Below are positions 10,215 through 19,002 of a stretch of DNA of 64,000 bases, piece after piece. Position 1 is the stretch's first letter, and each line of letters starts with the position of its first letter. This stretch comes from Bacteroidota bacterium (lineage in GTDB: Bacteria; Bacteroidota; Bacteroidia; AKYH767-A; OLB10), in the NCBI GenBank assembly GCA_016714535.1, contig JADKDR010000004.1, positions 62,001 through 126,000 on the forward strand. Reading direction: 5' to 3'. The notes under the pieces were generated by a model that had not been told where the DNA came from, ran no database searches, and worked only from the letters and a program-made list of their open reading frames with translations. Both the position numbers and the translations under genes were made by a program.

Positions 10215-10987
10215 ATGGTACTAACCGACACACATATCCATTTATACTTAGAGGAGTTTGATAACACCCGCGAAACACTTATTAAAGATGCTATAGCACA
10301 TAATGTAAGCAGGTTTTTTTTGCCTAATATTGATATACTTAGTATAAACCGAACGATTAAACTGGCACAGGCATATCCTGACAATTGCTTTGCCATGATG
10401 GGCTTACATCCTTGCTATGTAAATGAAAATTATGCGCAGGATTTGAAGCAAATAGAAAAAGTTATTGCCGATAGCACGGTTAAATATTATGCTATTGGCG
10501 AGATTGGCCTTGACTATTACTGGGATTTGAAGCATGTAGAAGAGCAAAAAAAAGCACTCATACATCAACTGCACCTGGCTTCTGAATTATCGCTTCCTGT
10601 TAGTTTGCATACCCGCAACGCTACCCGCGAAACCATCGAAATCCTGCAACAATACAGTCATCTTAACTTGCATGGTATATTTCATTGTTACAGTGGAAGT
10701 GCCGATGAAATAAAAGCCATAAGCGATATGGGATTTTATTTTGGCATAGGAGGAGTAGTTACCTTTAAAAAAGCAGGATTGGATAAAGAGGTAGAATTAA
10801 TCGATTTACAACAAATTGTACTGGAAACCGATGCTCCTTACTTAGCTCCTGTCCCTTACCGGGGAAGCAAAATTGCCCGGTTTACTTACGATTGATAGCA
10901 GAAAAAATTGCAGAAATAAAACATGTGAACGTAAAAGACATTGCCAGAATTACGACCGAAAATTCGCAAGCGATTTTTGGAATTTAA
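10215..10987 (+). CDS. tatD: TatD-family metal-dependent hydrolase/DNase (one frameshift)
   Basis: All metal-binding motifs of the TatD family are present: 'TDTHIH' at the N-terminus, 'GEIGLDYYW', 'SLHTRNA', 'FHCYSG' and 'ETDAPYLAPVPYRG'. As written the frame stops early at about 10895. Adding one G to the run of four at 10861-10864 lets it continue through 'LIAEKIAEIKHVNVKDIARI' and '..TTENSQAIFGI' to the TAA at 10985-10987. That gives 257 aa, the normal family length. TatD proteins are cytosolic two-metal nucleases or deacylases. The frameshift is very likely an error, because the downstream frame remains perfectly conserved. Confidence 0.85.
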
Positions 10988-11076
10988 ATTAAGAGCCAGC
11001 TTTAAAACTATATAACCATTCTAGCAGGAATGGAGATATTCGTTTTCACCAATAAGCTCCAAGCCCATTCAAATGT

Positions 11077-11091
11077 TATCTTTGCATCCTC
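11077..11091 (+). promoter_or_regulatory. -7 element (TATCTTTG) just before the rlmN start
   Basis: TATCTTTG at 11077-11084 matches TAnnTTTG and lies seven bases before the ATG. No good -33 TTTG is seen at the right distance, so this is a half-match only. Confidence 0.35.
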
Positions 11092-12135
11092 ATGCAAGAA
11101 AAAAAAGACATACGAATTTTATCGAAGGAAGAAATTACAAGCTGGATGCAGGAGCATAAGCAGCCTGCATTTCGTGTAAAGCAGGTATATGAGTGGCTAT
11201 GGAAAAAATCAGCTATCACCTTTGAGCAAATGACGAATCTATCGAAAGAGCTGCGCGAGCAATTGGATGCAAGTTTTTGTATTAATCCTATTTCCATTTA
11301 CCAAACACAAACCAGTAGTGACCGCACTATAAAAAATGTATTTCGCTTACACGACAAGCATCTGATAGAAGGCGTACTGATACCTACTGAAACGCGAATG
11401 ACCGCATGTGTAAGCAGCCAAGTAGGTTGCAGCCTTACTTGCAAGTTTTGCGCAACCGGAAAGTTAGACCGTATCCGAAATTTAACTGCTGCCGAAATTT
11501 ATGATCAGGTGGTAATGATACACCGTCAGGCATCAGAAAACTATGATATCCCCTTATCCAACATTGTGTATATGGGCATGGGTGAGCCATTGCTAAATTA
11601 TGCCAATGTGCTGCAGTCTATTGCCCACATTACAAGCCCCGAAGGGCTTGGAATGAGCCCAAGTCGCATTACCGTAAGTACTGCTGGCATAGCCAAGATG
11701 ATCATGAAACTGGGTGACGATCAGGTTCGATTTAATCTTGCTTTGTCGCTACATGCAGCTAACGATAAAAAGCGTGATCAGATTATGCCCATCAATGAGC
11801 ATAATAATCTGGAGGCGCTGCGCGATGCATTAAAATATTTTTACGAAAAAACGAAAAACGAAATTACACTTGAATACATTGTATTTAATAACGTTAACGA
11901 CAACCTGCAAGATGCCTATGAGCTGGCAGAATTTGCAAAACATGTTCCGGTAAAAATCAATCTGATTGAATATAACTCCATAGGCGATGGTCTGTTTACT
12001 AAAACAACAGATACTAAACTCTTTGCATTTAAAGACTACCTCGAAAAGAAAAAACTGATTGTAAACATTCGCAGAAGTCGCGGCAAAGATATTGATGCAG
12101 CTTGTGGGCAGTTGGCTAACAAAGGGGTATTGTAA
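11092..12135 (+). CDS. rlmN: Dual-specificity RNA methyltransferase RlmN
   Basis: 347 aa, full family length. Radical-SAM cysteines are in 'CSLTCKFC' (C113, C117, C120), with the family-specific 'YMGMGEPLLNYANV' region and the methyl-carrying cysteine in 'DAACGQL' (about C338). RlmN methylates C2 of A2503 in 23S rRNA and A37 in some tRNAs, using a 4Fe-4S cluster and S-adenosylmethionine in the cytosol. It follows tatD by about 100 bp and has its own -7-like element, so it may be transcribed separately. Confidence 0.95.
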   Translation: MQEKKDIRILSKEEITSWMQEHKQPAFRVKQVYEWLWKKSAITFEQMTNLSKELREQLDASFCINPISIYQTQTSSDRTIKNVFRLHDKHLIEGVLIPTETRMTACVSSQVGCSLTCKFCATGKLDRIRNLTAAEIYDQVVMIHRQASENYDIPLSNIVYMGMGEPLLNYANVLQSIAHITSPEGLGMSPSRITVSTAGIAKMIMKLGDDQVRFNLALSLHAANDKKRDQIMPINEHNNLEALRDALKYFYEKTKNEITLEYIVFNNVNDNLQDAYELAEFAKHVPVKINLIEYNSIGDGLFTKTTDTKLFAFKDYLEKKKLIVNIRRSRGKDIDAACGQLANKGVL

Positions 12136-12272
12136 GTTTGTTATTCTCGCAAAGGGAATTAATGGTATTGTTATACCAACCTAAACTTACGTTAAATAAC
12201 ATGTTGTAAACGCTAAGGATTTCCTTATTCATCTACTTTGGCTTTGCCTTAATTAGCTAATCATTTATTTGG

Positions 12273-13157
12273 ATGCAAAGATTTGTACCGCTTGAAAACA
12301 ATATGGCCAATAATCATGCTGGCAACATAGTAGACCACTCCGTTGTTCGTCAATTTGAAAAGAATATACCCATTCGTAACTTTTCAATTAAGTATGTTCA
12401 TACTGGTCATGAATCATATCGCATAAATGGAAAGCCATTAAACGTTAAAGAAGGGCATTATCTATTGGCCAATCATCACTCATCGGCTCATTTATATGTT
12501 GATTGCAAGCAGGATGTGCATGGCATTTGCATTGATGTTGACCGACATTTACTATCACAGGTAGTATCTAGTTATGCACATCCTGATTTGGTTCAAATGG
12601 ATTCAACTCAATTAAATTTTTTTGCACGAGAAAATTACGCACCATCTGTATTGAGCAGTAAGCAAACAAACGTTGGCGCTAACCTTGCCTCCATTTGCAA
12701 TCGTATTATTGCCACTACTCAAGGCCAATTTACATTGCCAACTGATTTTTATTATCAAGTGGCAAAGGCGCTGATAGATGATCATATCAAAATGCATAAT
12801 GAACTGCAATCGATTACAGTAGTAAAACAAAGTACAAGGCTCGAATTGCATCAACGACTAATTCGTGGCAAAGAGTTTATGGACGATTATTTTTTACATA
12901 ACTTAAATGTAAAATCGATAGCTGAAGTTTGTGGATTAAGCGAATTTCATTTTTACCGTTTGTTCAGGTCTGTTTTTAAAGTTACCCCGCATAAATATCT
13001 TACAACAAAAAAATTAATTCATTGCCACACATTAATTCAATGTGGCCATCATTCAATTACCGAAGTAGCTTCCCAGTCTGGCTATTCGGATATTCATAGT
13101 TTTAGCAAGGCTTTTAAACAACACTTTGGAGTTTCTCCTTCCAAATACTTGCAATAA
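12273..13157 (+). CDS. AraC-family transcriptional regulator
   Basis: 294 aa. The C-terminal 100 residues hold the two AraC helix-turn-helix motifs: 'LNVKSIAEVCGLSEFHFYRL' and '..SITEVASQSGYSDIHSFSKA' ending 'FKQHFGVSPSKYL'. The N-terminal 190 residues look like a cupin-type sensor ('NGKPLNVKEGHYLLANHH') with no recognisable ligand signature. The ATG at 12273 gives the longest frame; an ATG ten codons in (12303) is also possible. Its targets are unknown. The serine-hydrolase gene downstream on the opposite strand has a dyad near its start. Confidence 0.85.
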   Translation: MQRFVPLENNMANNHAGNIVDHSVVRQFEKNIPIRNFSIKYVHTGHESYRINGKPLNVKEGHYLLANHHSSAHLYVDCKQDVHGICIDVDRHLLSQVVSSYAHPDLVQMDSTQLNFFARENYAPSVLSSKQTNVGANLASICNRIIATTQGQFTLPTDFYYQVAKALIDDHIKMHNELQSITVVKQSTRLELHQRLIRGKEFMDDYFLHNLNVKSIAEVCGLSEFHFYRLFRSVFKVTPHKYLTTKKLIHCHTLIQCGHHSITEVASQSGYSDIHSFSKAFKQHFGVSPSKYLQ

Positions 13158-13580
13158 TTTTTAGAAAGGGGTAAGCAAACGTTATATCAAAAGTGTCATT
13201 TTTGTTTAGCATTTTCAATTGCTCGTTTGAAGAAAGAACATTGTATCTTCAATTGTTGCTTTTATCTGCAATGATAAAAGCACAAGGTAATCTTTGCGAA
13301 CGGGCGAAGGGATTAAGTGCCTGAAAAAATCAACATCCTAATGGTACATCTTGCTTGATACAAGTGTAATTACGGTGGCTCTCTGCTATCGCTTTACCAA
13401 AAGTTAGCGCCCCAAAGCAAGGAATGTAGAAGGCGTAGAAGAAAAGCAATTGGTAAAATAATAATAGCCAACCGGATCAGTTGGCTATTACTAAAGAACT
13501 TTTCTAAATAAATAAGACGATGAAAAAACTTTTTTTAAAAGCCAATTGAAGCCGCAAAGATTTACTACACCTTATTGCTT
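13158..13580. other. 423-bp convergent gap with two hairpins
   Basis: This gap lies between the convergent AraC and serine-hydrolase genes. It holds an inverted repeat GCTTTTATC-N6-GATAAAAGC (13258-13281, nine of nine) and the hairpin at 13462-13490. No plausible coding frame is seen. Confidence 0.5.
13462..13490 (-). terminator. Hairpin, probable terminator of the serine-hydrolase gene
   Basis: An 11-bp perfect stem (TAATAGCCAAC / GTTGGCTATTA) encloses a 7-base loop. Read on the minus strand it is followed by a T-rich stretch (TTATTTTACC), and it lies about 90 bp past the minus-strand stop at 13581. The T-run is weak on either strand, so it could also be bidirectional or have another role. 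Confidence 0.5.
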
Positions 13581-14993
13581 TTATTGCTTTACTAATTTTT
13601 GCACGCGAACTTTTTGACCATCAACGTATATATGCATGGTATAAAACCCTGCAGCAAGCCTTATGGCTTCTTCCATTTCAAAAATGTTTTGCCCTGATGT
13701 TATATTGCTAAAAGTTTTCGTTTGCATTTGCTGTCCACTTGCATTATATAAATCGATGCGCAATTCATCTGCTGCCTGCGAAAACATGGTTGCAAGTGTA
13801 AGTGTTTGATTAAACGGATTAGGAAAAACATTTATGGCCGTTGTATTTGTTTGGCTTTCATATATTGAAACTGTATTTATATATTCGGTATACTTTAAAA
13901 GTAACGCTTCAACTACGGGAATTAAATCCCACGAAATAAAATCAGCATCGTTATTTAATACCGTTATACTTATATCATACAAAGGAAAATACCATGAGCT
14001 TGCGCTGTAACCAAGATCGCCCCCATGTCCATAACCAAAAATTCCGGTGAAATCATAATTCATCAGTCCCAGGCCATAGGTGCATGGCAATCCCGGGGCA
14101 TTAATAGTTGCTTGAGCTTGTGCTAAGGTTCCTGCAGAATGTAACTCGCCACGCTGGTATGCCCGCATCCATTTTGTAACATCTTCTGCATTCCCGTAAT
14201 ATCCTCCTGCTGCACCTGCGGCTGAATTAAGTGATAACCACGGGAAGAAAAACCAGTGTGCATCATCTGTAATCTGATCACCATTTAAATCTATCCACGC
14301 GTGGGCAATAGGGCCTGCCAGGGTATCGTGAGATGAGGTGCCAATACTTGCCAATCCCAAATAATTAAAAAAGCGGTTTTTCAACTCTACATGATATGGA
14401 TTGCCTGTGACTGATTCTATAATCATTCCGAGCAAAATATAATTGGTATTACAATATTTCCATGGGCCACCGGGCAGTCCGGTAGGTGCCTTAATAAATG
14501 TGGTGATGATATCCTCTGAATTCCACACCGAATCAGGATCACCAAGCAGTGTTGGTTGCAAGTTAGTATTTGCAAAAACATCATATAACCCGCTTTGGTG
14601 CCTTAGCAGTTGAGCAATAGTAACATTGGGACTAATGTGTGTAAACGTATCAAGGTACTGATACAGACTATCATCAAGCTCAATAAAAGCTGAATCTAGC
14701 AATTGCAATATGCAGGCAGCAGTCATCGTTTTAGCCACACTTCCCAATCCATAAACATAAGTGGGTGTAACTGCTACCGGAGGCTGCACTGACGAAATTC
14801 CAATTGCATCTGTCCATACCGCGCTATTTGATAATTGCACAGCAGCGCTCAGCGATTTATTTCCTAATTGCGTATGCATGCTATCCAATGCCTGAGATAA
14901 CATAGCATCAAGTATAACAGGCACTTGTTGCGATCTTGCTGTTGTTCCAATCAAGAAAATCCCTGCAATTAATAGTAGATTTATTTTTTTCAT
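13581..14993 (-). CDS. Secreted serine hydrolase (beta-lactamase class C/DD-peptidase fold) with T9SS sorting domain
   Basis: 470 aa. Signal peptide about 1-21. The beta-lactamase-type nucleophile motif is 'GSVAKTM' (SxxK, Ser about 84), the second motif is 'KYCNTNY' (Tyr about 180), and the third-motif position reads 'GHGGDLGYSAS' (HGG-type, as in many serine hydrolases of this class). A type A sorting domain follows from 'INVFPNPFNQTLTL' at about 385. Members cleave peptides or esters; the substrate cannot be told. The ATG is preceded by a 29-bp dyad (15010-15038). It is probably a monocistronic gene. Confidence 0.85.
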   Translation of the reverse strand: MKKINLLLIAGIFLIGTTARSQQVPVILDAMLSQALDSMHTQLGNKSLSAAVQLSNSAVWTDAIGISSVQPPVAVTPTYVYGLGSVAKTMTAACILQLLDSAFIELDDSLYQYLDTFTHISPNVTIAQLLRHQSGLYDVFANTNLQPTLLGDPDSVWNSEDIITTFIKAPTGLPGGPWKYCNTNYILLGMIIESVTGNPYHVELKNRFFNYLGLASIGTSSHDTLAGPIAHAWIDLNGDQITDDAHWFFFPWLSLNSAAGAAGGYYGNAEDVTKWMRAYQRGELHSAGTLAQAQATINAPGLPCTYGLGLMNYDFTGIFGYGHGGDLGYSASSWYFPLYDISITVLNNDADFISWDLIPVVEALLLKYTEYINTVSIYESQTNTTAINVFPNPFNQTLTLATMFSQAADELRIDLYNASGQQMQTKTFSNITSGQNIFEMEEAIRLAAGFYTMHIYVDGQKVRVQKLVKQ

Positions 14994-14999
14994 TTTATT

Positions 15000-15443
15000 T
15001 AAATTTATGAAAGCAAAGTTAAGCGTGCACTTTGCTTTTTATTTGTCCGTTTCTGCAAATTTTTTAAATTCGCATTAGGATGCTTTTCAATACAACTCGA
15101 CAATAAGAAAAAGTTGTTGTATTGGAATTCAAATGTTTTATGAAATAATAAAATTACGGGAAAAAGGCTTTATGGCTAAAGGCGCAACTTTATTGCAACA
15201 TGCTGACAACTCTTTCGTTCATAATTTCAAATTAACTTTGTATTTCTTTCTAAAGAAATAGTTACATCCAATAGTACGTCCTAAGCTATTAGTTTCATCT
15301 ATATCTGCAACAACTCTATAGCATACAATCACTTTTGTAAAAAAAGCTGGGATGTTTTATTGAAATAAAAAATCCTTTGGCTTTTCGAAATGCGCTTAAC
15401 ATCCTAAATAATTCAATTGAAAAAAAACTTTAAGCCCACTGCA
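15000..15443. other. Gap between serine hydrolase and lipoprotein genes
   Basis: 444 bp. It contains the dyad at 15010-15038. Beyond that I see only A+T-rich sequence with no gene, tRNA or strong terminator. Confidence 0.5.
15010..15038. promoter_or_regulatory. Perfect 10-bp dyad over a -7-like element upstream of the serine hydrolase
   Basis: AAAGCAAAGT-N9-ACTTTGCTTT is a perfect inverted repeat 16 bp upstream of the minus-strand ATG. On the minus strand its second arm contains TAACTTTG, which matches the -7 consensus TAnnTTTG. It could be an operator or a 5' leader hairpin. Confidence 0.5.
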
Positions 15444-15803
15444 TTAATTCTCAGGGGTACCATTTTGCACCCAGCATGAAAGCGTTTTAATAGTCGCATC
15501 ATCTAGCTTAGAAGCATCTTGGGGCATTTTACTAAACCCGGACTTATGTTGTATCGAACCAAGAAACTTATCTTGACCTGCTACCGATTTGGCAGAAGAA
15601 TACGAACTTAAATTAATCCCTGCTGCATTACTTGTTGCATTATGGCAACCCGAAGTTGCACACTTGGAATCTAAAATAGCTTTAACGGTACCATTATACG
15701 TTGCTACTGTTCCGGCACAATCAAAAGTTTCTATACCTTGCTTTTTGCAAGAATAAATGGAACAAACCAAAACCAAAAAAACTCCAATAATTATTTTCAT
15801 CAT
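15444..15803 (-). CDS. Small lipoprotein with cytochrome-c-like CX4CH motif
   Basis: 119 aa. A lipoprotein signal ends at a cysteine ('SIYSC', about residue 19, followed by KKQG). The mature part is a single domain like those in Bacteroidota cytochrome-c-like proteins: 'YNGTVKAILDSKCATSGCHN', an aliphatic middle, then 'KSGFSKMPQDASKLDDATI' and 'LSCWVQNG'. The haem-type motif is CX4CH rather than CXXCH; a distal Met is present in 'KMPQ'. Covalent haem binding is plausible but unproven. ATG at 15803 or 15800 can both serve. It follows the atp operon on the same strand but lies beyond its terminator. Confidence 0.7.
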   Translation of the reverse strand: MMKIIIGVFLVLVCSIYSCKKQGIETFDCAGTVATYNGTVKAILDSKCATSGCHNATSNAAGINLSSYSSAKSVAGQDKFLGSIQHKSGFSKMPQDASKLDDATIKTLSCWVQNGTPEN

Positions 15804-15836
15804 GTTGATATTTGAATAACGATTTCAAAAATAAAA

Positions 15837-15872
15837 TAAAAAACCCACTTTAAAATTAAAGCGGGCGTTTTT
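15837..15872 (-). terminator. Terminator of the atp operon, just after atpA
   Basis: On the minus strand a stem CCCGCTTTA / TAAAGTGGG (one G-U pair, short A+T loop; stem 15844-15865) is followed by TTTTTTATTTTATTTT. It lies 23 bp after the atpA stop. Confidence 0.8.
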
Positions 15873-15894
15873 ATAGTATAATTAACCTTCACGA

Positions 15895-17472
15895 TTATTC
15901 GTAACGCCTGGATAACTCCTTACCTACGCGCTCCAAAGTGCCTGTAATTTCATCATCCAATTGGCCTGCCTTTAGTTTATCTAATATGCCCTTATGTCGC
16001 ACTTCCAACGTATTAAGGAAATCGGCTTCAAAATCTTTTACTTTATTTATAGGCACACTGCGCAGCAATCCTTTTGTTCCTAAGTAGATAATAGCAATTT
16101 GTTTTTCAACAGTAACTGGCGAGTACTGACCTTGCTTAAGCACTTCCACATTGCGCGAACCTTTGTCGATAACTGCTTTTGTGGCAGCATCCAAATCACT
16201 TCCGAACTTAGCAAAAGCTTCCAACTCCCGGTATTGTGCCTGATCGAGCTTTAAGGTTCCTGCTACTTTTTTCATCGATTTAATCTGGGCATTACCTCCC
16301 ACACGCGAAACACTTATACCCACGTTAATAGCAGGGCGAACACCGCTATTAAACAGGTTTGCCTCTAGAAATATTTGTCCATCCGTAATGGAAATTACGT
16401 TAGTAGGAATATATGCAGACACATCACCTGCCTGTGTTTCAATTATAGGTAATGCAGTTAATGAGCCTCCACCTTTTACTTTTCCTTTCAACGAGGGTGG
16501 TAGGTCGTTCATCTGTGCTGCAATTTCATCAGAGTTAATCACCTTGGCAGCACGCTCAAGCAAGCGGCTATGTAGATAAAATACATCGCCAGGATATGCT
16601 TCGCGTCCCGGTGGTCTGCGCAACAATAGCGATACTTCACGATAAGCTACTGCTTGCTTAGATAAATCATCATATATAATTAACGCTGGACGGCCTGTAT
16701 CGCGAAAGTATTCGCCAATAGCAGCCCCGCACAATGGCGCAAAAAACTGCATAGGAGCAGGCTCAGCAGCAGAGGCAGCAACTACAATGGTATATGGCAT
16801 AGCACCGCGCTCTTCCAATATTTTTACAATATTGGCTACCGTACTTCCTTTTTGTCCAATGGCAACATAGATACAATATACTGGTTTGCCAGCATCATAA
16901 AATTCGCGTTGATTAATGATGGTGTCAATACACACAGCTGTTTTTCCGGTTTGACGATCGCCAATTACCAACTCACGTTGCCCGCGCCCTATCGGAATCA
17001 TGGCATCAATAGCTTTAATTCCTGTTTGCAAAGGTTCAGTTACTGGCTGACGGTAAATTACACCCGGTGCCTTCCGTTCAATAGGCATTTCAAACTTCTC
17101 TCCTGTAATTGGGCCTTTTCCATCTATCGGATTTCCTAAGGCATCAACTACGCGGCCTAGTAATCCTTCACCTGCATGTATAGATGCAATGCGGCCTGTT
17201 CTTTTAGCCGTATCTCCTTCGCTCAGATTTCCTTGTGGCCCTAACAATACCGCCCCTACATTATCTTCTTCCAGATTTAATACAATCCCTTGAAGGCCGT
17301 TTTGAAACTCTATCAATTCTCCACTTTGTACATTTTGTAAACCGTACAAACGTGCAATACCATCTCCTACTTGAAGTATGGTACCAACTTCTTCTAGTTC
17401 AGAAGCTGTTTTAAAATTTGAAAGCTGTTGCTTTAAAATTGCAGATATTTCTGCTGGTTTTATTTCCGCCAT
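15895..17472 (-). CDS. atpA: F1Fo ATP synthase subunit alpha
   Basis: 525 aa, normal length. The non-catalytic nucleotide-binding P-loop 'GDRQTGKTA' (about residue 170) and the family signature region around 'PAINVGISVSRVGGNAQ' are present. It forms the F1 hexamer with beta at the cytoplasmic face. It is the last gene of the operon here: a terminator follows directly, and gamma (atpG), which usually comes next, is absent. Confidence 0.97.
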   Translation of the reverse strand: MAEIKPAEISAILKQQLSNFKTASELEEVGTILQVGDGIARLYGLQNVQSGELIEFQNGLQGIVLNLEEDNVGAVLLGPQGNLSEGDTAKRTGRIASIHAGEGLLGRVVDALGNPIDGKGPITGEKFEMPIERKAPGVIYRQPVTEPLQTGIKAIDAMIPIGRGQRELVIGDRQTGKTAVCIDTIINQREFYDAGKPVYCIYVAIGQKGSTVANIVKILEERGAMPYTIVVAASAAEPAPMQFFAPLCGAAIGEYFRDTGRPALIIYDDLSKQAVAYREVSLLLRRPPGREAYPGDVFYLHSRLLERAAKVINSDEIAAQMNDLPPSLKGKVKGGGSLTALPIIETQAGDVSAYIPTNVISITDGQIFLEANLFNSGVRPAINVGISVSRVGGNAQIKSMKKVAGTLKLDQAQYRELEAFAKFGSDLDAATKAVIDKGSRNVEVLKQGQYSPVTVEKQIAIIYLGTKGLLRSVPINKVKDFEADFLNTLEVRHKGILDKLKAGQLDDEITGTLERVGKELSRRYE

Positions 17473-17543
17473 TTTTGTTTTTGTATTCTCTAAGCATCTA
17501 AGTATTAGTCTGCTTAAAAGTTATTTTATCAACTTAATTAAAA

Positions 17544-18101
17544 TCAATATTCTTTTATGTAAGGGTTTTCCTGGAATTTCCTGCGCAACTTATCTAACTT
17601 GGTTCGAAGCGATGTGTCGTCCTGTCGGTCGCCAACACGGATAATAAATCCACCTAAAATATCTTTATCTACTTTTTCTTCAAGCGAAACCTCTTTGCCA
17701 ATCGCTTGTTTAATTACCGTTTTTACAGAAGTACGCATTGATTCGTCAAGTGCAATAGCAGTAGTAATTTGTGCTCTTTCAACTCCTATATGTTTCAAAT
17801 ATGAATTAGTAAATGCGGTTGCAATTCCTTCAACATCACCTGCACGACCTTTTACTGTAAGCAAATTAATAAACTCCATGGTTAATTTATTTACTTTATC
17901 AGCCAGCAACGCATGCATTACACTTTTCTTGGTATTGGGCTTCACAACAGGGCTTTGGAGCATGGTACGTAAGTCGCGGCTTACCTTGCATGCCTCCTTT
18001 ATATATTGCATATCATCATTAACCTGCACCAGAATATTTTGTTCTAGTGCCAAATCAAACAATGCTTTGCTATATCTTGCTGCTACTTTATTATTGAACA
18101 T
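17544..18101 (-). CDS. atpH: F1Fo ATP synthase subunit delta
   Basis: 185 aa, OSCP/delta family. The N-terminal helical domain starts 'KVAARYSKALFDLALEQ' and the C-terminal part has 'LGGFIIRVGDRQDDTSLR'. It links F1 to the peripheral stalk formed by subunit b. It lies 26 bp after atpF and 71 bp before atpA. Confidence 0.95.
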   Translation of the reverse strand: MFNNKVAARYSKALFDLALEQNILVQVNDDMQYIKEACKVSRDLRTMLQSPVVKPNTKKSVMHALLADKVNKLTMEFINLLTVKGRAGDVEGIATAFTNSYLKHIGVERAQITTAIALDESMRTSVKTVIKQAIGKEVSLEEKVDKDILGGFIIRVGDRQDDTSLRTKLDKLRRKFQENPYIKEY

Positions 18102-18127
18102 TTTATTTATATAAAAAAGTAAAAAGA

Positions 18128-18622
18128 TTAATTTAGGTTTACGTTTTCAAGCAACGCCTTAATGAGTATCTTTTGCTTATCGGGCGATGATAGTTCCTCG
18201 GTCAATAATTTTTGAGCAATATCTACCGATAAGTTAGCAACCTGATTTTTTAGTTCAGTAATAGCTGCCATCTTTTCATTTTGTATATTTTCTCTTGCAA
18301 TTTTAATTAGGCGATCAGCTTCTTCCTGTGCCTTGCCCTTTGCATCGTTAATAATCTTGTCTTTCGTATCGCGGGCTTCTTTTAATAACAAATCACGCTC
18401 GTTGCGTGCTTCTGCTAATATTCGTTGGTTGTCCGATTGTATCTGCGCCATTTCTTCCTTAGTGCGCTTAGCAACATCCAACGCATCTGAAATGGATTTT
18501 TCGCGCTCACTCAATGCGTTCATTATAGGTTTCCAGGCAAACTTTCCTAACACAAATAAAAGCGTAAAGAATGCAATAAGCATCCAGAATATCAGTCCTA
18601 ACGAGGGTTTTATAAGTTCCAT
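18128..18622 (-). CDS. atpF: F1Fo ATP synthase subunit b
   Basis: 164 aa. One N-terminal membrane helix ('GLIFWMLIAFFTLLFVLGKF') is followed by a long charged coiled coil ('RILAEARNERDLLLKEARD'). It forms the peripheral stalk. It lies between atpE and atpH in the usual order. Confidence 0.95.
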   Translation of the reverse strand: MELIKPSLGLIFWMLIAFFTLLFVLGKFAWKPIMNALSEREKSISDALDVAKRTKEEMAQIQSDNQRILAEARNERDLLLKEARDTKDKIINDAKGKAQEEADRLIKIARENIQNEKMAAITELKNQVANLSVDIAQKLLTEELSSPDKQKILIKALLENVNLN

Positions 18623-18708
18623 TTTTTAATTCAGATTATGTTTAACTAGTAACTCTTTTGTAAATAAAATCAGAGTGCAACCAAGCGTTGCACTCATGAT
18701 TTAATTCT

Positions 18709-18963
18709 TTAGCTTTTGAAGGTAACCAATAGTCCTACTACCATGGCAAAGAAGGCAGCACCTTCAACCAATGCAGCGGTAAGAATCATGTTTGCACGGA
18801 TATCGCCTGCTATTTCGGGCTGACGAGCCATAGACTCTAAAGCCGAACCACCTATGCGACCGATGCCTAAACCGGCACCCATTGCAGCAAGACCTGCGCC
18901 TATAGCTGCCAATCCGTAACCCATTCCTAAATTACCTGCTTCAAGCAAAATTGATGATAACAT
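18709..18963 (-). CDS. atpE: F1Fo ATP synthase subunit c
   Basis: 84 aa. A two-helix hairpin with a glycine-rich first helix, the polar loop 'ARQPE' and the ion-carrying glutamate in 'ALVEGAAFF'. There is no obvious sodium-binding signature around the Glu, so proton coupling is likely. Confidence 0.96.
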   Translation of the reverse strand: MLSSILLEAGNLGMGYGLAAIGAGLAAMGAGLGIGRIGGSALESMARQPEIAGDIRANMILTAALVEGAAFFAMVVGLLVTFKS

Positions 18964-19002
18964 ATTATATAAATTTTAAAACGTTTAAAAAACCAAATTC
19001 AG

